From NCBI RefSeq assembly GCF_041260155.1, contig NW_027248388.1, positions 368,001 through 432,000 on the forward strand: DNA of 64,000 nt, in the 5' to 3' direction. The notes beneath the pieces are model-generated. The model had not been told where the DNA came from. It worked only from the letters and a program-made list of their open reading frames with translations, and did not search any database. This DNA is from Ptychodera flava. Its lineage: Eukaryota; Hemichordata; Enteropneusta; Ptychoderidae. Position numbers and translations under genes: made by a program. Shown here piece after piece: positions 24,552 to 57,112 of this stretch; position 1 is the first letter of the stretch; each line of letters starts with the position of its first letter.

Positions 24552-24893
24552 AGAGTCCGTCATTACTGCCATTCAATGTACTAAAACACTGCAAACACCT
24601 TAATTTTATACGGATAGAAATAAACCTGCATCGGTTTAGTAGAAAGATAATACTATAATAATACCAATATTGCATATCAAACATGTTTCTAATTTTTCAT
24701 AATTTCTAATTTTTCATGATTTCAAATGAATTATGGGTTAATTAATTATCTTTAAATGTTTATTTTATCTGGATATAGGCAATTTATTCAACTATAACTA
24801 TATTATATCTGTAATTTCATATACACGGGTGTATGCATCTTACGACGAAGATTTATTTTTTGAACTAATATGATTTTCATGTTAAACATGGGG

Positions 24894-24961
<68 letters not shown>

Positions 24962-24965
24962 GAGA

Positions 24966-25029
<64 letters not shown>
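24894..25029. repeat. (GA)n microsatellite
   Basis: About 135 bp of GA with a few GT breaks, downstream of gene 1. Confidence 0.95.
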
Positions 25030-25032
<3 letters not shown>

Positions 25033-25293
25033 TTTTATATGTGATGAAAATATGTAGATTACGATGTGTTATATTACAAGATAGCGTAAATTTACACAGA
25101 TAGTCTGTATGATTCGTATATCATGTGAAACATTTGAGAGAGTGTTTTTACACTGCCTTACGGACGAATCTGAAAGCAACGACGGCTTGGCGACTTTTGT
25201 ATGTTTTTTGTTTCAAATAAAAATTTTAATCTCGATTTGTTTGACAGATATTTTATGTGTGTGATTCATTCTATTACTTTCGCTGAGTTATAC

Positions 25294-25507
25294 AAACACG
25301 AATTGAACTAATTTGAAAGAATTAGATCTTCCTTTTTTTCAAATTTCTCGAAAATGTTAGGTGCCCTATAGCTGAATGTTGCAATATTACAAATTACTTA
25401 TAAAAACAAGTGTGTAACTTTTAAAAAATGCAGATGAGTTTACATTTGCAGATTAAACAGACATTACTTCACCACCCGATTATCCAAAATTAGTTTCAAT
25501 CATGTTT
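25294..25507. mobile_element. MITE, same family as 18633
   Basis: AAACACGAATTGAACTAATT at the left, and TTAGTTTCAATCATGTTTA at the right. The body shares GTTAGGTGCCCTATAGCTGA. Confidence 0.68.
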
Positions 25508-27088
25508 ACATTTATTTTACCTTGTTGGGGACCTGAAATTAAGCTGTTATGCGTACGAAAGGGTGGCCTAAATGTCATTTTCTTATTCATTTAAGACTTC
25601 ATTCAAACTGTGGAGATGGTTCCAATCTAAGAATACACGGTAATTGACGCAGATACTGTGAACCCCATTTAGTGCGGAAAATGCATTGAAGCTGGGGTTT
25701 AATAATAATACATTTGTGTATAATTTTGCCGGTCCTAGACGCAATATTTGATATCTTGATTTATCAAGGTTTACTTTCATAACTGATCAAACTTCGTTGC
25801 AATGTCAAGGCACCCTTATCTATTGCTAAGAAAAAGTGATAATCACCATTGCCTCATAGTGCACCTATTTATGATACTTCTAATTCCGAAATAGATAGGG
25901 TCGTAACGAATTTCTCTGCCTTTTATTAAGATTCAGCAGGTCACATATTCAACATTTAACATTGATATTTTTCCATATCATTCAGTAGTATATCAAAGAA
26001 ACTTCCATCGTTGAATACGCATTCTTAGGGAGGACAAATGATAAAGAGAAAGAGATACCTACTAATAGTTTTCATCTCAAGTTCATTTTTTTCTCGCTGT
26101 TCATGAACTAAACTTGTAATTTTTACAACGTTCGTGTAGCATACGGAGCGACAGGTGCTCAAAGAGAAAAACAACAACAGCATAGTTTGGCTCAAATTTT
26201 CGTCCTTAAATCGTATCCTTTTCAAACAAAGAATAGAAATCGGCGCAGCTTTGGTTCTAGAGAAACATGAAGTGGATGTCATCTACAAAGCAACCATCAT
26301 TGTGTTTTCTATGAGGTGAAAACAATTTTGATTTTCAGAAAACCTGTTTTTATTATTTTTATTTTTATTTTTTTAATTTACTTCAAAGAACTTCACAACA
26401 AACTATCGGATGAGTTGCAGACGAAACATTTATTTTAAAGTTGACATGTTCAGTGAATAAACATAAATTTACTACACAATATTGGAGATAATCGTGTAAC
26501 AGAGAAAGAAAACCAAATAACTGAGTATAATTTCAAACTCAGTGAAAATAAGACTGATCACAATACTAAACACTGTTTTATCCTGACTGGTGAAGATGTA
26601 TCTACTAGATTTATCACCTTAATATGCAAATTAATAAAAAACACCTTAACTCATTTTCGTTTACAGACTTTTTATATGCTTTTCTTACTGCAGTAACAAT
26701 TCTGTGCACTTAAAATTCATAAAAAAGTGTTATCATATACCTACACTCACGTGCCTGTGTAAACCTATGGGAGAAAGCGCCCTCAGATCCGTGCATTTTT
26801 TTTACGTATCACGCCCCGGCCCGGTGCCCAAATAAGGGTAATCGCGTGCATTTCTGAACTATCTCGATTCTGGTTACTACGCGCGTTGCTATCCGCAAAC
26901 GTTCTATTCGTACACAAAGCCAGCGCGAGATTAGGAAAATGTCTGCTCGCTCAGATCGTAGTGGCGCGTTGCGACAGTGGAGCCGCGCAGGTGACATCGG
27001 CTTTTATTTCTAAATTCTAGTGAAATCCTGTGTATCCTAAGTGTGTGCCTGTTCAGTGTAAATTACCAGAAACTGACATTACGCTTTT

Positions 27089-27290
27089 GTCCTTCTTACA
27101 CCTCGATTTCAGCCTTGATATCTGTTGGTCACGTACAGTACGGATGTTGCTTTGCGCGTTCTAGAATTCTGCAGGTGAACAAATGACGTCATTATGTATG
27201 TCAATCCGCGAAAGGAAGCGGCCGTCGTATTTCTGAAAAACTGACACAAATGGCGATGAATTTTTGATATCGCTCACATTTTTCTCTCCT
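27089..27290. repeat. Dispersed repeat, copy 2 (pair with 1335-1525)
   Basis: Same orientation as copy 1, sharing TTCTTACACCT, TTGCTTTGCG, ATGACGTCATTATG and CTGAAAAAC. Confidence 0.65.
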
Positions 27291-27351
27291 AAAAAATGTT
27301 GAATATTATGTAAACTACATGTTTATCATTCCATAAGGTATATGATAAAAC

Positions 27352-27469
27352 CTTTACGGCCCTGATACGGCTTTTGCGGCCCTTGGTCGTACGGCGTACG
27401 GGCCCTCGCACGCTCGGGCCCTTCCGCCGTACGACCTCGGGCCGCAAAAGCCGTATCAGGGCCGTAAAG
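27352..27469. repeat. GC-rich 118-bp foldback (near-perfect hairpin)
   Basis: The left arm starts CTTTACGGCCCTGATACGGC and the right arm ends with its exact reverse complement. The first 31 bp pair perfectly, then 2 mismatches, then GGTCGTACGGCG pairs again. The loop holds two GGGCCC boxes. It is sharply GC-richer than its flanks. Possibly a very short foldback transposon; no target duplication is obvious. Confidence 0.85.
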
Positions 27470-27892
27470 ATTAATATCAATTTGGTGAGTTGCCAAATGG
27501 CCACCCTGATAGCTAATTTCGAGATTTATCAACGGCAACTGAGATTATTTCTATGACATTGACAAGACACATGTGGCATTCTCATCGCGAAAATAATTTT
27601 AAAGTATAGATCCGTGTCAGAAATTGTAAACTGGCGTATAATGCAAATATCCACTAGGACTCACTGGTGAAGCCTTCTATTTGACACAAGTAAAATGTAA
27701 TTGAGACTAAAAACATTACAGGACTGACCTGGAGTAAAAAAACAACCTTAAACCTCCTTATAATGTACGTGAGCATATGATCTATATTCTCAACACACTG
27801 ACGTAAGCCTTTCCCTCTCATTAGTAATGTACAAAATAAGTTCAATTTAACGTTTTCTCTGAGTAACTAAACAAAATTAAATGAACTGTAAG

Positions 27893-27896
<4 letters not shown>

Positions 27897-27952
<56 letters not shown>

Positions 27953-28056
27953 AGTATACAGATGTTGTCGTGGGAAATTGCAGTGCTCAATGCTAAGCAG
28001 AGCGTTATAAGTAAACACATTACCTCAAGTATAAAGAAATGAAATCTTTCACTTAA

Positions 28057-28149
<93 letters not shown>
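27897..28149. repeat. Two (TA)n microsatellites
   Basis: TA tracts at about 27897-27949 and 28063-28149, just downstream of the gene 2 stop. Confidence 0.95.
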
Positions 28150-28153
<4 letters not shown>

Positions 28154-28438
28154 AAAATAAACTTCAGTTAGGATGCATATACTATAAGGAAAAGCAATAA
28201 TTGGGATTCAATGAATAAAATCTTTTGTATAAGTCCCAAAGTATCATTATGGTACTAACGCTAAGTGAACGTACATGAATATACATGACATGTTTTCCAA
28301 AAGAGAAAATGTCGTAGTTAGACTCCGATCGTCGCTTAATATGCTAAACTGTTGTTGTTTGTTGTCTGTAGGCCAAAGACAAAGTTAATGCTTGAGTTAT
28401 ACTTGAATCGTCTAGTCCCAAATCATCGGGATGTTTCT

Positions 28439-47706
<19,268 letters not shown>

Positions 47707-47709
47707 CTC

Positions 47710-50700
47710 TACTTCAAGATTACGTATTCGCTCAATCGATGCCTCTTTTAGAGCGGTTTCTATGCAATTGTTGTGTCACTTGCACGAATTCAAACCGCAC
47801 AGTATTTTTTTTGTGATTTACCTGTCAATTACAGTTTTAGTATGAAACTTGGGAAAAATACTGTTACCGGTATTTACCCTTGCGTCATTCTGTACATTTA
47901 CACTGACCTGGTAATTGATAACAAGGATTAACAATAAACGCACAAGTTCTGCATTAACGGTTCGTAAACACTGTCATAATACTTCCTATACACTAATGTT
48001 CAGTAACCCCTCATCTATCCTATAGGCATAGCAAAATATAATCAAACGGAAAATTAATGTTCCACATAAATCTGCAAATACAAATGCAGCTCAATTACCC
48101 AAATACAAATATCATTTTACACACGAATTCGCAAATACATTATTCACGCCTGTGAGTTTGTCTGTCTGCGTGATTACGATTAAACCTATTGGCCTTTGAA
48201 GTCACATTTACTGTGCCAATTTATTAACCTATGGGGGCGTGCCTTATACATCGCTATTTCCCACGCCATTAGCCTAGCGAAATTGCGATGCATTATCAAA
48301 ACGCAGATCGTCTATGTAGCTGACACGAACTTTGTGATACGAGCTATCAAATACTATGAAAAATAGTAAAGAATGAGCTACAAAATGACTATCAGTTTTC
48401 AGTTGCAGGTAGAATAAGTCTGTGCCTTTGTATGTAATACTATAAAAATAGTAGAAAGTGAGCAACCTGCTGAAAGTTAGTCGAGGAGACCTTAAACTTT
48501 TACACTACCCAAAACATTAGTATTTCATTGTCGGCTACACGGACTGTGTGTCCTTATAAGGGAGATTTAGCTGCAATAGGAAATAAATAATCAGTGCTTT
48601 CTGAATATCCCACATGTTCAAGCTGTTTTTGCCATGATGTACAATTGGCTGCAATGTAGGCACGGCAAGAGTACGAAACATTGTGTATCATTTCAATATC
48701 TGGCTATCGTCGAGTTTCTGCGCCATTCTAATGCTAGAAAGTACTACACTTTTAGAAGGCGTATCTTTCGTTTAGTTCTCAACACTGGTCGTTGTTTAGA
48801 AAGCCGATGAGAATACCCCGGGCGTGACTAGGTAACCTCCGGTTACTTTCAAACAAATCGTCACACAGGGGAAGCAGACGATAGAAATTGCTATTTTCGT
48901 GACTTTATCATGCAAATGGTAACTCAAAAAGGAATAAAAGCTGCTCTCGAAACAGTCAGCAAAGGTTGACAGATGTGTATACGTTTATTTTTGTACGTCT
49001 CACGCACGTTTTGTAGATTAAATTATAGATAACAAGAACCGACCCATTTGAGAGTTTGGATAGAACACACAACGGAAGTGCAAAATTACTTATTGAGTTG
49101 ATTGTAGAGACCGAAGTTATTTAGGATAGAGTTTATTTGTCCTAGCTTACTGCAGACATACAACAGGCTAAGCGACGAGATATTTACTTTTCTGTACAGT
49201 TTTTATACTGTTATTCTTAATCATGACATTAAAGCCAATATTGTATTATGCCAGCTTTTCTCCACACAGATTTAGACATGGTTGATATGGCCTATTTGGG
49301 CCAAATCGACCATACCCACCACGTCTATTAAAATCATGAGTTTACTTTTCTTGTTTATGCACACACTTTATCGATTGGAAATCTGGGGAATGGTTATTAC
49401 ATCAGGTTGACAACTCCCATATGTGGCCAGCCAATTCAGATTACTCTTTGCACGGAGCTAGCTCCATGCTCTTTCTTAAGACAGTTGCGATTCCGAATAA
49501 AGCAAGACAAATTTGTTGGTTGGACTAATTTCCCTACAATTACAACACTAACGTCCATCAAACAGGAAAAAATATGCAGACCTAGCAAAACCGTTTGTAA
49601 TGACATTCGAGACACAGAGAGCATGTAATGACCAAGATATTCCATAATGCTTGCCGTAGAGCATGCCGGTCTATCTATCTCCGCTTTTGGCTCTATGACT
49701 AACCATGGAGATTGCATGAGGTAGACGAGAACTTTTTACCTCCTTGGCCTGACGTATGCGTTACCTAAAAATAAAGTCACGGAGGTTACTATTTAAGTAA
49801 TTTTCTGTCACGGTATCAACCGATGCGCGATGGTCAGCTATTAGCCCTACGGCCGGTATGAGTCAAGAGTGCTCGGCTATGACTACGCCGTAGCCGTATT
49901 ATAGCCATGCCACGCAGAGCGGAGTAGCGCGTGTGTAGACGCCAAAGAAGTAGCCGAGGCCCTTCTTTTATTGTACATGTGGTCTTTGGTCCTTGCAAAC
50001 TTTGCAGCCACCTAAGTCTGTGTATTGTGATTTGTGTTCGTCCACAGTGTTTCCCTCTATTGTGGTGCAGGGTAACATAGTGAACGGAACATGTACACAA
50101 AGGTCCACACAGCATCGTACCTATGGTGCATCAGAAAAAACATGAGAATTTTTTCTCTATAGAAAGGGATTGAATGCATACAATTAGCACCTAGTTAAAG
50201 CTTGTGGCAATTTTTTAGAGAACACAAACGGACCCTGAAGCATTTCCTCTAGTATTAACAATCCATTTAGGCACAGGCCTTGTCCATAATGTGGGGACTT
50301 TATAGTTTTTACTCCATTGTTCCACTATGTGGATTTGTTGGACACCATGGAATTTAGTTTTCTTTTTCGGCCCAACCACGCGTGTTGCAAATTTGATTGT
50401 ATTTTTATCTTTATTGAACTGTTATGAACAATTGAACCACTTGACCTTGAACAATTTGATGTCAATTTGTTGCAGTTCTAGACCCCCCCCCCTCCCCAAC
50501 GGCTTCTCTCTATTCTCGTCGCTGAACATCCGGGTATTTAGCGTGGCGATTGAGTCATTTGTTGCGTCACATCATGGTGAAAAGAAATGACCAAAATTCG
50601 GATTTTTTGACTGCTATACTGTACAATACATTCAACGTTTCTAGGTAGATGAATGTTCAGTATGTCACACAATTTCTATATCCTTTGCTGTCTTGAAGCG

Positions 50701-51700
50701 TCTGATCTAAATCAACCCCTATGTTAGAACCCACCGAGAAGGAACTCGGCATGGCGTCTCAAACGTGACGAATTGGTAGTGTGACAGCTTTTTGCTGTTT
50801 AGAACTACTATAGGCAACAAGATGTCTAACCAGTACATAGACAAATGCTCAGAACAACCATTTTATACAATAGCGCACTTCCTAAAAACTGTCAAAACAT
50901 TTGGCTGATCTAACATTTGTAGATAAACATCAAGAACAGTAGTATTAGTGCATGTGTTATAATCCCGAGCAGGCCAGTTTCTGGTTGGGGAAAAGTTTGA
51001 ATGATGTGTATCAATGGCTTGGTGTATTAATTAAAAATGTTTTAAAAAAATCCTGCATAAGGCAGAATAAAAACTAGTATCGATAGACACTTCTGCTTGA
51101 CACAAATGTGGTAGTAATGGCTTCCCTCGCTGTTTATCAATGTGTGTCTAACAGAAAGAATGATCAGTCCGTCTGCATTAACTGTATCATGTTTTGTCTA
51201 CCTGAGTGTTGACATATTAATCGGCAGCAATCTGTTTAGATATCATTTACATGATAAGTATTTCGGCACCTCTGTTTTGTGTTCTATCCAAAAATTCAAA
51301 CGAGTCGGTTCTTTTTATGTAGAGGGACTGTGGTACAATATTATCAACAAAACTTGTATGCGACCTACAAAAAAGGAAACGTAATGTATACACAACTGTC
51401 TGACTTCGGTGACTTTTGCTTTTTACAGACTCTGCAGATTTTAACAAGTCTTTGAAACAGTTCACCAATATTCCACTGTTGTGCTAACAACGCCGTTTTA
51501 AGTAATTTTAAACAGTCGATGAGCTTTTATTGTCAATGTAGTACGCACAGAAAAGAGAAAGACTTAAGCTTTTGCTCAAACTTTCCTCAAGGACCAATTC
51601 GACTATTTTCTTTCAAAACCAAAAGTAAAAATCAGGGGTCATAGTGCAAATTGTGGTTAAAGAGAAACAAATTATCCAAAATTACTGATATCCGAAATTC
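47710..51700. other. Intergenic space between genes 2 and 3, left part
   Basis: Genes 2 and 3 diverge from here. It holds a dispersed repeat (49257-49560) and GC-richer sequence at 49830-49960. Open frames are short and without recognisable domains. Confidence 0.5.
49257..49560. repeat. Dispersed repeat, copy 1 (pair with 61266-61581)
   Basis: Shares CCACACAGA, CCACCACGTCTATTAAAAT, CATGAGTTTACTTTTC, ACATCAGGTTGACAAC and ACAACACTAACG with the second copy, in the same order and orientation. Confidence 0.8.
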
Positions 51701-52257
51701 AAAAAAGGCCGCAATGCCCGTGTTAACTCTATGGAGAAAAACAACATTTTCCATTTTTCAACTTGAAAAAGATAAGAAGGTCAATGTTTTTCTTACTCCA
51801 AAAGCTTCAAAACAAGGCCCTACAAAAGGTACATTAGAAAAGAATAGGAAATATTTGACAGTCCGAATATATTTCCCCAAGGCGTGTTCTACCTTAAGGC
51901 ATTAAAATCGGTGATCGGAAGGCAGAGTACGGTCATGGCGCCAAATAGACAGTAATACTATTTCTACAATTTGCATAACAAATATTCGCTGATAAATAGT
52001 AACTGCAAACTCACCTTTATGAAGATTTTAACTGATCTGCAACACTGCAATTCTTACTTGATTGAAAGGCATGGGCGTATTGAAAGATACTAGTTACTAA
52101 ACAAACATCTGATCGACTTAAATGGGTTGCAGAGAGTTCACGCTTTGTTTTATTGCTTTATTGTTTTTTGGATTAGATTGCAGAAGTAAATGCCGAAAAC
52201 ATAAATCCGTTTAAATGTTTGGTCTCTCTCTCTGTCTCTCTGTCTCCTCTCTGTCTC

Positions 52258-52395
52258 TGAATCAATCAATCAAAATCAAAACCATTATTTGATAATATTT
52301 GGTGCCTTAGAACTTCAATTAATACTTACCAGGGATCGTAAAAGGTAATTCGAAAGGTTTAGTTACACGTTTTAACGTGTAGTACGCTTACTGGT
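52258..52395. repeat. Copy of a gene 2 kinase-intron segment
   Basis: AATCAATCAATCAAAATCAA through AATTAATACTTACCA aligns with 31507-31640. Similarity stops where the glycine-loop exon begins in gene 2. Confidence 0.75.
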
Positions 52396-52610
52396 AAAAC
52401 AGTCTCGTTTGAGTACGAATTTAGAACGTGTGGGCGAAATGATTTATTTGCACGGACCGCTTTGTTTACGTATTACTGCCTATAATGAAAGTATTTTACT
52501 ATCATGTCATAGAGGCGCATCGGTGGTGAGATCATAGTTTTGATAGCAGACGACAGGCGCAGCAACTTTCATTTGCGCAAATTGGTAAGTAGATTTTTAT
52601 ATCGGTAAAC

Positions 52611-52612
52611 AG

Positions 52613-52693
<81 letters not shown>
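52611..52693. repeat. (GA)n microsatellite
   Basis: About 80 bp of GA inside the inverted-repeat loop. Confidence 0.95.
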
Positions 52694-52696
<3 letters not shown>

Positions 52697-53219
52697 CCAA
52701 ACATCTAAAAGTGTTCATGTTTTCGGCCTTCGCTTCTGCAATCTAATCACAAATACAATAAAGCAATCAAACAAAGCGTGAACTCTCTGCAACCTATTTT
52801 AGTCGATGAGGATGTTTGTTTTAGTAACTATATCTTTCAATACGCCCATGCCTTTCAATCAAGTAAGAATTGCAATGTTGAAGATTAGTTTAACATCTTC
52901 ATAAAGGTGAGTTTGCAGTTACTGTTTATCAGCGAATATTTGTTATGCAAATTGTAGAAATGGTATTTACTGTCTATTTGGCGCCATGACCGTACTCTGC
53001 CTTCCGATCACCGTTGATCATGCCTTAAGGTAGAACACGCCTCGGGGAGAAATATTTGGGCTGTCAAATTTTTCCACTTTGATTCTGATCTACCTCTTGT
53101 AGGGCCTTGTTTTGAAGATTTTGGAGTAAGAAAAACATTGAATTTCTTATCTTTTTCAAGTTGATAATGGAAAAGCTTAGTACTGGCTATCTAACTACCC
53201 ATCTTGCTGACATAGACAT

Positions 53220-54610
53220 CTTAGCACCCGTTATCTAGCTACCCATCTTCTTGCACACGGCACTTGACCTCAGCCTTGCTTCATGTTTATTCATTCTAGG
53301 CCATCAGGCTGCCTGCCAAGCTATTACAACACTCCCTGCCGCTCGTCTTTCGCCACTCAGGCCTCCATTCATTGCCATATCTACCGGACCACAGCATCGA
53401 CAATGCCTCCTCGAAAACGAACCACCACGCATAACACCATACGTTCGTCCGGTAACTCGTGCAAGATCAGGGACACAAGGGGCATCGCCAACACTTGACC
53501 GCCTCGCTGCCGAACAAGGTTAGACCACTCCAACTGCACCGGCAACCGTAGAGACGACTGCCCTCGGTCTCCAACAACCTCCATCAGTTGCCGTTACCGT
53601 GCCGCAAGGCGGAACTCCGGTATCAACAAATCAAGTACCACCTCAATTGGGAGCCGCGACAATGGAAATGTTTTCCACCCTGTAGACCTCGATGGCCAAC
53701 ATGGCCAACAACATGGCCAACATAGCAAATCTACTGCAACAACGCCCTCTCGCCGATCTGCGGGGACAAGCCTCCACTTCCGGCAACAACAACAGCCCCC
53801 AGCATAACCAAGATTGCGGCGCCCAGGCAGCTCACGATACGCCCGTTTAAGCAACTCATCCAGGAGTAAATACTGTCGCGCTGGCCTCGAACTTTTCTGC
53901 CAGAACCTCCTCCAGGGCCGCGGCATACCATCCGAAAGGCTGCCAAACGTCGAACTGGTTTCATATGCTATTCGCCGGGATATTTTTCAGGTAAGGATAT
54001 CAATCTTGCCTGCTTACTTATAACCGGCTGCAATTACAACGATGGCGAACGACATATCATCACCGGCAATGAAGCTCTGTCGCTGAAACCCCTCCAGGAC
54101 GGCAGGGTTAATAGACCTCTCACCATTCCTGAATTCATTCAAGCTTTCACCGTCTATAAAAACGTCATGTGCGAGGCATTCCTTAATCGTCGCGCAGAAT
54201 TTGATGCATACGTCACGGACATTGTTAGCATGTCAAAACGTTTCAGCGGTTTCGCCTTCTACGAATACCATCGCGAAATTTCTGCCAAGGCAGCTGCACT
54301 CTTGCTTAATCATGGCATCAAAGAAGACTCGGGGATTTGCGATTCGCTGATTTATACTTCGGCACACTCCGGTCTCAAGGCCAACCTTGCAACGTCTGCA
54401 ATATCGCCATGCATACCACCGAAGTCTGCCCACACCTCGAGAGTAAGAGACCAAGCAGCAATCCCATAAGGTTCCAATCGCCTTCATCTACCATCGACAG
54501 AAGCGGGAGAAGACGCGTCACCTACCAGGGCAAGGAAATCTGCAATAACTTTAACTCCCCGGCTGGTTGCAAACAAAGTAACTGTGGTTTTTCCTGTCTA
54601 TTTATGTTGC
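53220..54610 (+). mobile_element. Broken DIRS-like / LTR-kin retroelement remnant, gag-like region
   Basis: A GC-richer block with plus-strand gag-like fragments: a basic, proline-rich front, a middle region, and a cysteine-rich end with a zinc-knuckle-like motif, as found upstream of the polymerase in DIRS-type elements of marine invertebrates. No reverse transcriptase, recombinase or terminal repeats are visible within the window. It is a fossil with several breaks, probably old. Family placement is from motif memory and moderately uncertain. Confidence 0.5.
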
Positions 54611-54619
54611 CACAGAATA

Positions 54620-56230
54620 TCGAGTTTCAGATAAGATTTCATTATTTTCAATATAGAAAAGCCATTTTAAATTAGGATTGGGGTCGTGGTTTGCTATATT
54701 TCATTTTCATTTTATTGGAGTCTAAGCGGCACTGAAATGTGTACGCGCCGAGACGATATTAACTACAATTTGATATTTCGTTGCGTAGCAGACTAGTACA
54801 CTAGTCCTAGACTTCAAGTTCGTGGGCATTTATTATGAAAACATAATAAATCGAAGGATAAACTTCGATGCAGCCAACGGAGCAGTTCACTTGGAGCAGG
54901 GGGAATTTTTTTTTTACTTGAGCGGGATACATAGATTCAGCTGCAAGAGAGCAAATTTTAGGGTTTTTTTGTCGGACAAGGCAGATATCGGTTGATTGGC
55001 CTGGGGGACCGGGATTGGGCGAAAATGACTCGGGGAGAGGGGAAGTTACTTGTAAATGGGGACAAACAGAAAGTGCAGCGTATTTTAAGGGAAAAGTCGA
55101 TCGCGACAAGTTTTTTTGTCATAAGGCAAGGGAGCTTAGTGCTGGGGAATGATAAATTTTAAGGGGAAGTTTTTTCCAGGGTAGGGAACAAGGGACAAGT
55201 TTTTTACGCCACATGGCAAGTAGCTTCAAAAATTAAAAATGGGAGGGTAAATAGCCAAAAATATGTTGGTAGTTTGAGTGCAGGAGAGTAAGTCGAACAA
55301 TTTTCAGTTAGATGGCAATTCAGTAAGAACAGCTAATTATCACCCTTTTGGGATTAAGATTAGTCAGTTAACATTACTTTTCCTGTACAATATATCTTTT
55401 CATGATGACGACCATTTACAAGAGCATTGTTCGTTGGCTGCACCTGAAACTTCCACAGACGTAATGCTAAGTGGTAGTAGTAGGCTGTTGCGTAGATCGT
55501 CAGCCGGTAAATGCTGACGAGAAAAGTCAGGCGTCCGAGCATTAGAAAGTTGCGCTTTTGTATATCGAGGTCATTTTCCGCTAAATTGTCGATGCAACTG
55601 TAAAACAGAGCAGAACGGACAGTTAGAATGAATAAAAGGTTTAGGGTGATTGAATTGTCTTTTACGATTTCAAAATTCATCGACAGTAATGCGGACATAT
55701 CAAGACGCTAAAGAACAGAATCCAAATAAGCTTATATGCCTTTTTGCTTTCCACAGGTTTTCTTGTCCTGGAACCTTAAGCTTTGTATGTTGGTAAACCT
55801 TGTTACAACTATGACAGCCGACATTTCATTCAGTAAAAGGAACACCTAACGCAAAATTATTGCAGTCAAACAACATTCCGCTCAGTTTCTCCGCAGTGAG
55901 TCCGTGAAAATTTGCATGTAGAAGCGATTCCATTGCCCTCTTCTTATTCAGAAAATAGTATAACATCCGATCTTCATAGATGCATATCAAGCTGTAATGA
56001 TTTTGCCATTTGTGATAGGGGTATACAGTGTACGCGAACGCAATAAAACATCTTTGCATACATATGTATGTGCACATAATCATACATGCACGTATACATA
56101 CAGTAAACATATATGCTAGAGCAAAGGTTGATGTAAATAATGTAAATATGTAAGAAAACGTTTCTGAATTTATTGAATACGGTTTGCCTATTTGTCAGAA
56201 ATTGAATTTAGATGACTATATTATATTCAA
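54620..56230. other. Noncoding stretch
   Basis: Short open frames only. The minus-strand frame at 55360-55698 has hydrophobic stretches but no recognised family. Confidence 0.4.
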
Positions 56231-56239
56231 GAATTGGAC

Positions 56240-57112
56240 GCACTATAATAATGAACAGATGTCGAAGGACAGCAACTTTATGATCAAATTAAAATGGCTT
56301 TTAACGAGATTAACAATGCGATGCACTTTACCTACAATAGAGTCAATGTGATGAACAAATGTGAGTTTGGAATAAAAAATGCCACAAGTCACGTGACAAT
56401 ACCCAAATCCTTGATGTGGGAAACATGATCGAGCAAACAATTATTCACATGGTAATTAACTTCTTAATAGGTTTATTCTTTAAGGTGATGGTGAGTACCT
56501 TACATTTGCTAGCATTCAAATCTAAGCGCCAAATTTTTGACCACTGAACAGACTTTTGTAAGTGCTTGCTATCATCAAGGATTTTAACCCTTTGAGCGCA
56601 ATAGTCAACTTTTTTCACCTTTAGCAAATTTGCTCCAGTCATTTTTTTCAGATTTTTGTCACTTTTTTATACCAAACTGCAGCTAATGAAATGTGATGTC
56701 CATTTGGTCCAAAATCATCACAAATTACAGAAAAATACTTAGAAATTGGTAAAAATGTTACACTAAAATTTTGGCGGGAACGATTACACTCAAATAAGAC
56801 TGAAAATAAATCTATGGCTAAAAAGTTTGGCATCGTCTGCAAACAGCAATGACTGAACAGATACAGTCATGGAGAAGTCATTTCTATATAATATAAATAA
56901 CAAAAGCCCAAAAATGGAACATTGTGCACACCGGATTTCATCTGGCACCAAGTCAGCAATGCTAAATTTACTAGGAAACATTACTGTCTATTACTTAAAT
57001 AACTTTTAACCATTTCAGAATATTCTGATAAATGCCAAAATACTGCAATTTGCAGAGCAACTAACATTGTCAACTCTATCAAAAGCCTTCAGGTTGCTGA
57101 AATCTGTATATC
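56240..57112 (-). mobile_element. LINE reverse-transcriptase fragment
   Basis: Minus-strand pieces in order: AFDRVD near 57095, GLLLFILYRNDF (usual GPLLFILYINDL) and LLFADDAKLF (the YADD-type active site region) at 56790-56981, DDSKHLQKSVQWSKIWRLDL and NASKCKVLTI at 56445-56642, then LTFVHHIDSIVGKVHRIVNL to about 56243. This is a CR1/Jockey-like reverse transcriptase, with frame breaks and stops between pieces. Confidence 0.8.

Larger units (their letters stand above)
25510..28438. other. Intergenic space between the 3' ends of genes 1 and 2
   Basis: Genes 1 and 2 converge here. It contains a dispersed repeat (27089-27290), a GC-rich foldback (27352-27469) and two TA tracts. A GC-richer patch at 26800-27000 has a short plus-strand frame (MSARSDRSG, 26940 on) that could be a first exon, but nothing confirms it. 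No polyadenylation signal for gene 2 was found with confidence. Confidence 0.5.
51742..53177. repeat. Large inverted repeat, arms about 460 bp, loop about 510 bp
   Basis: Left arm 51742-52205 and right arm 52715-53177 are reverse complements with scattered differences (ATTTGCATAACAAATATTCG, GGCGCCAAATAGACAGTAA, GGAAGGCAGAGTACGGTCAT and others). The loop holds CT and GA tracts and a segment copied from a gene 2 kinase intron. A related fragment lies near 46565-46660. No transposase frame is seen. Confidence 0.85.
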
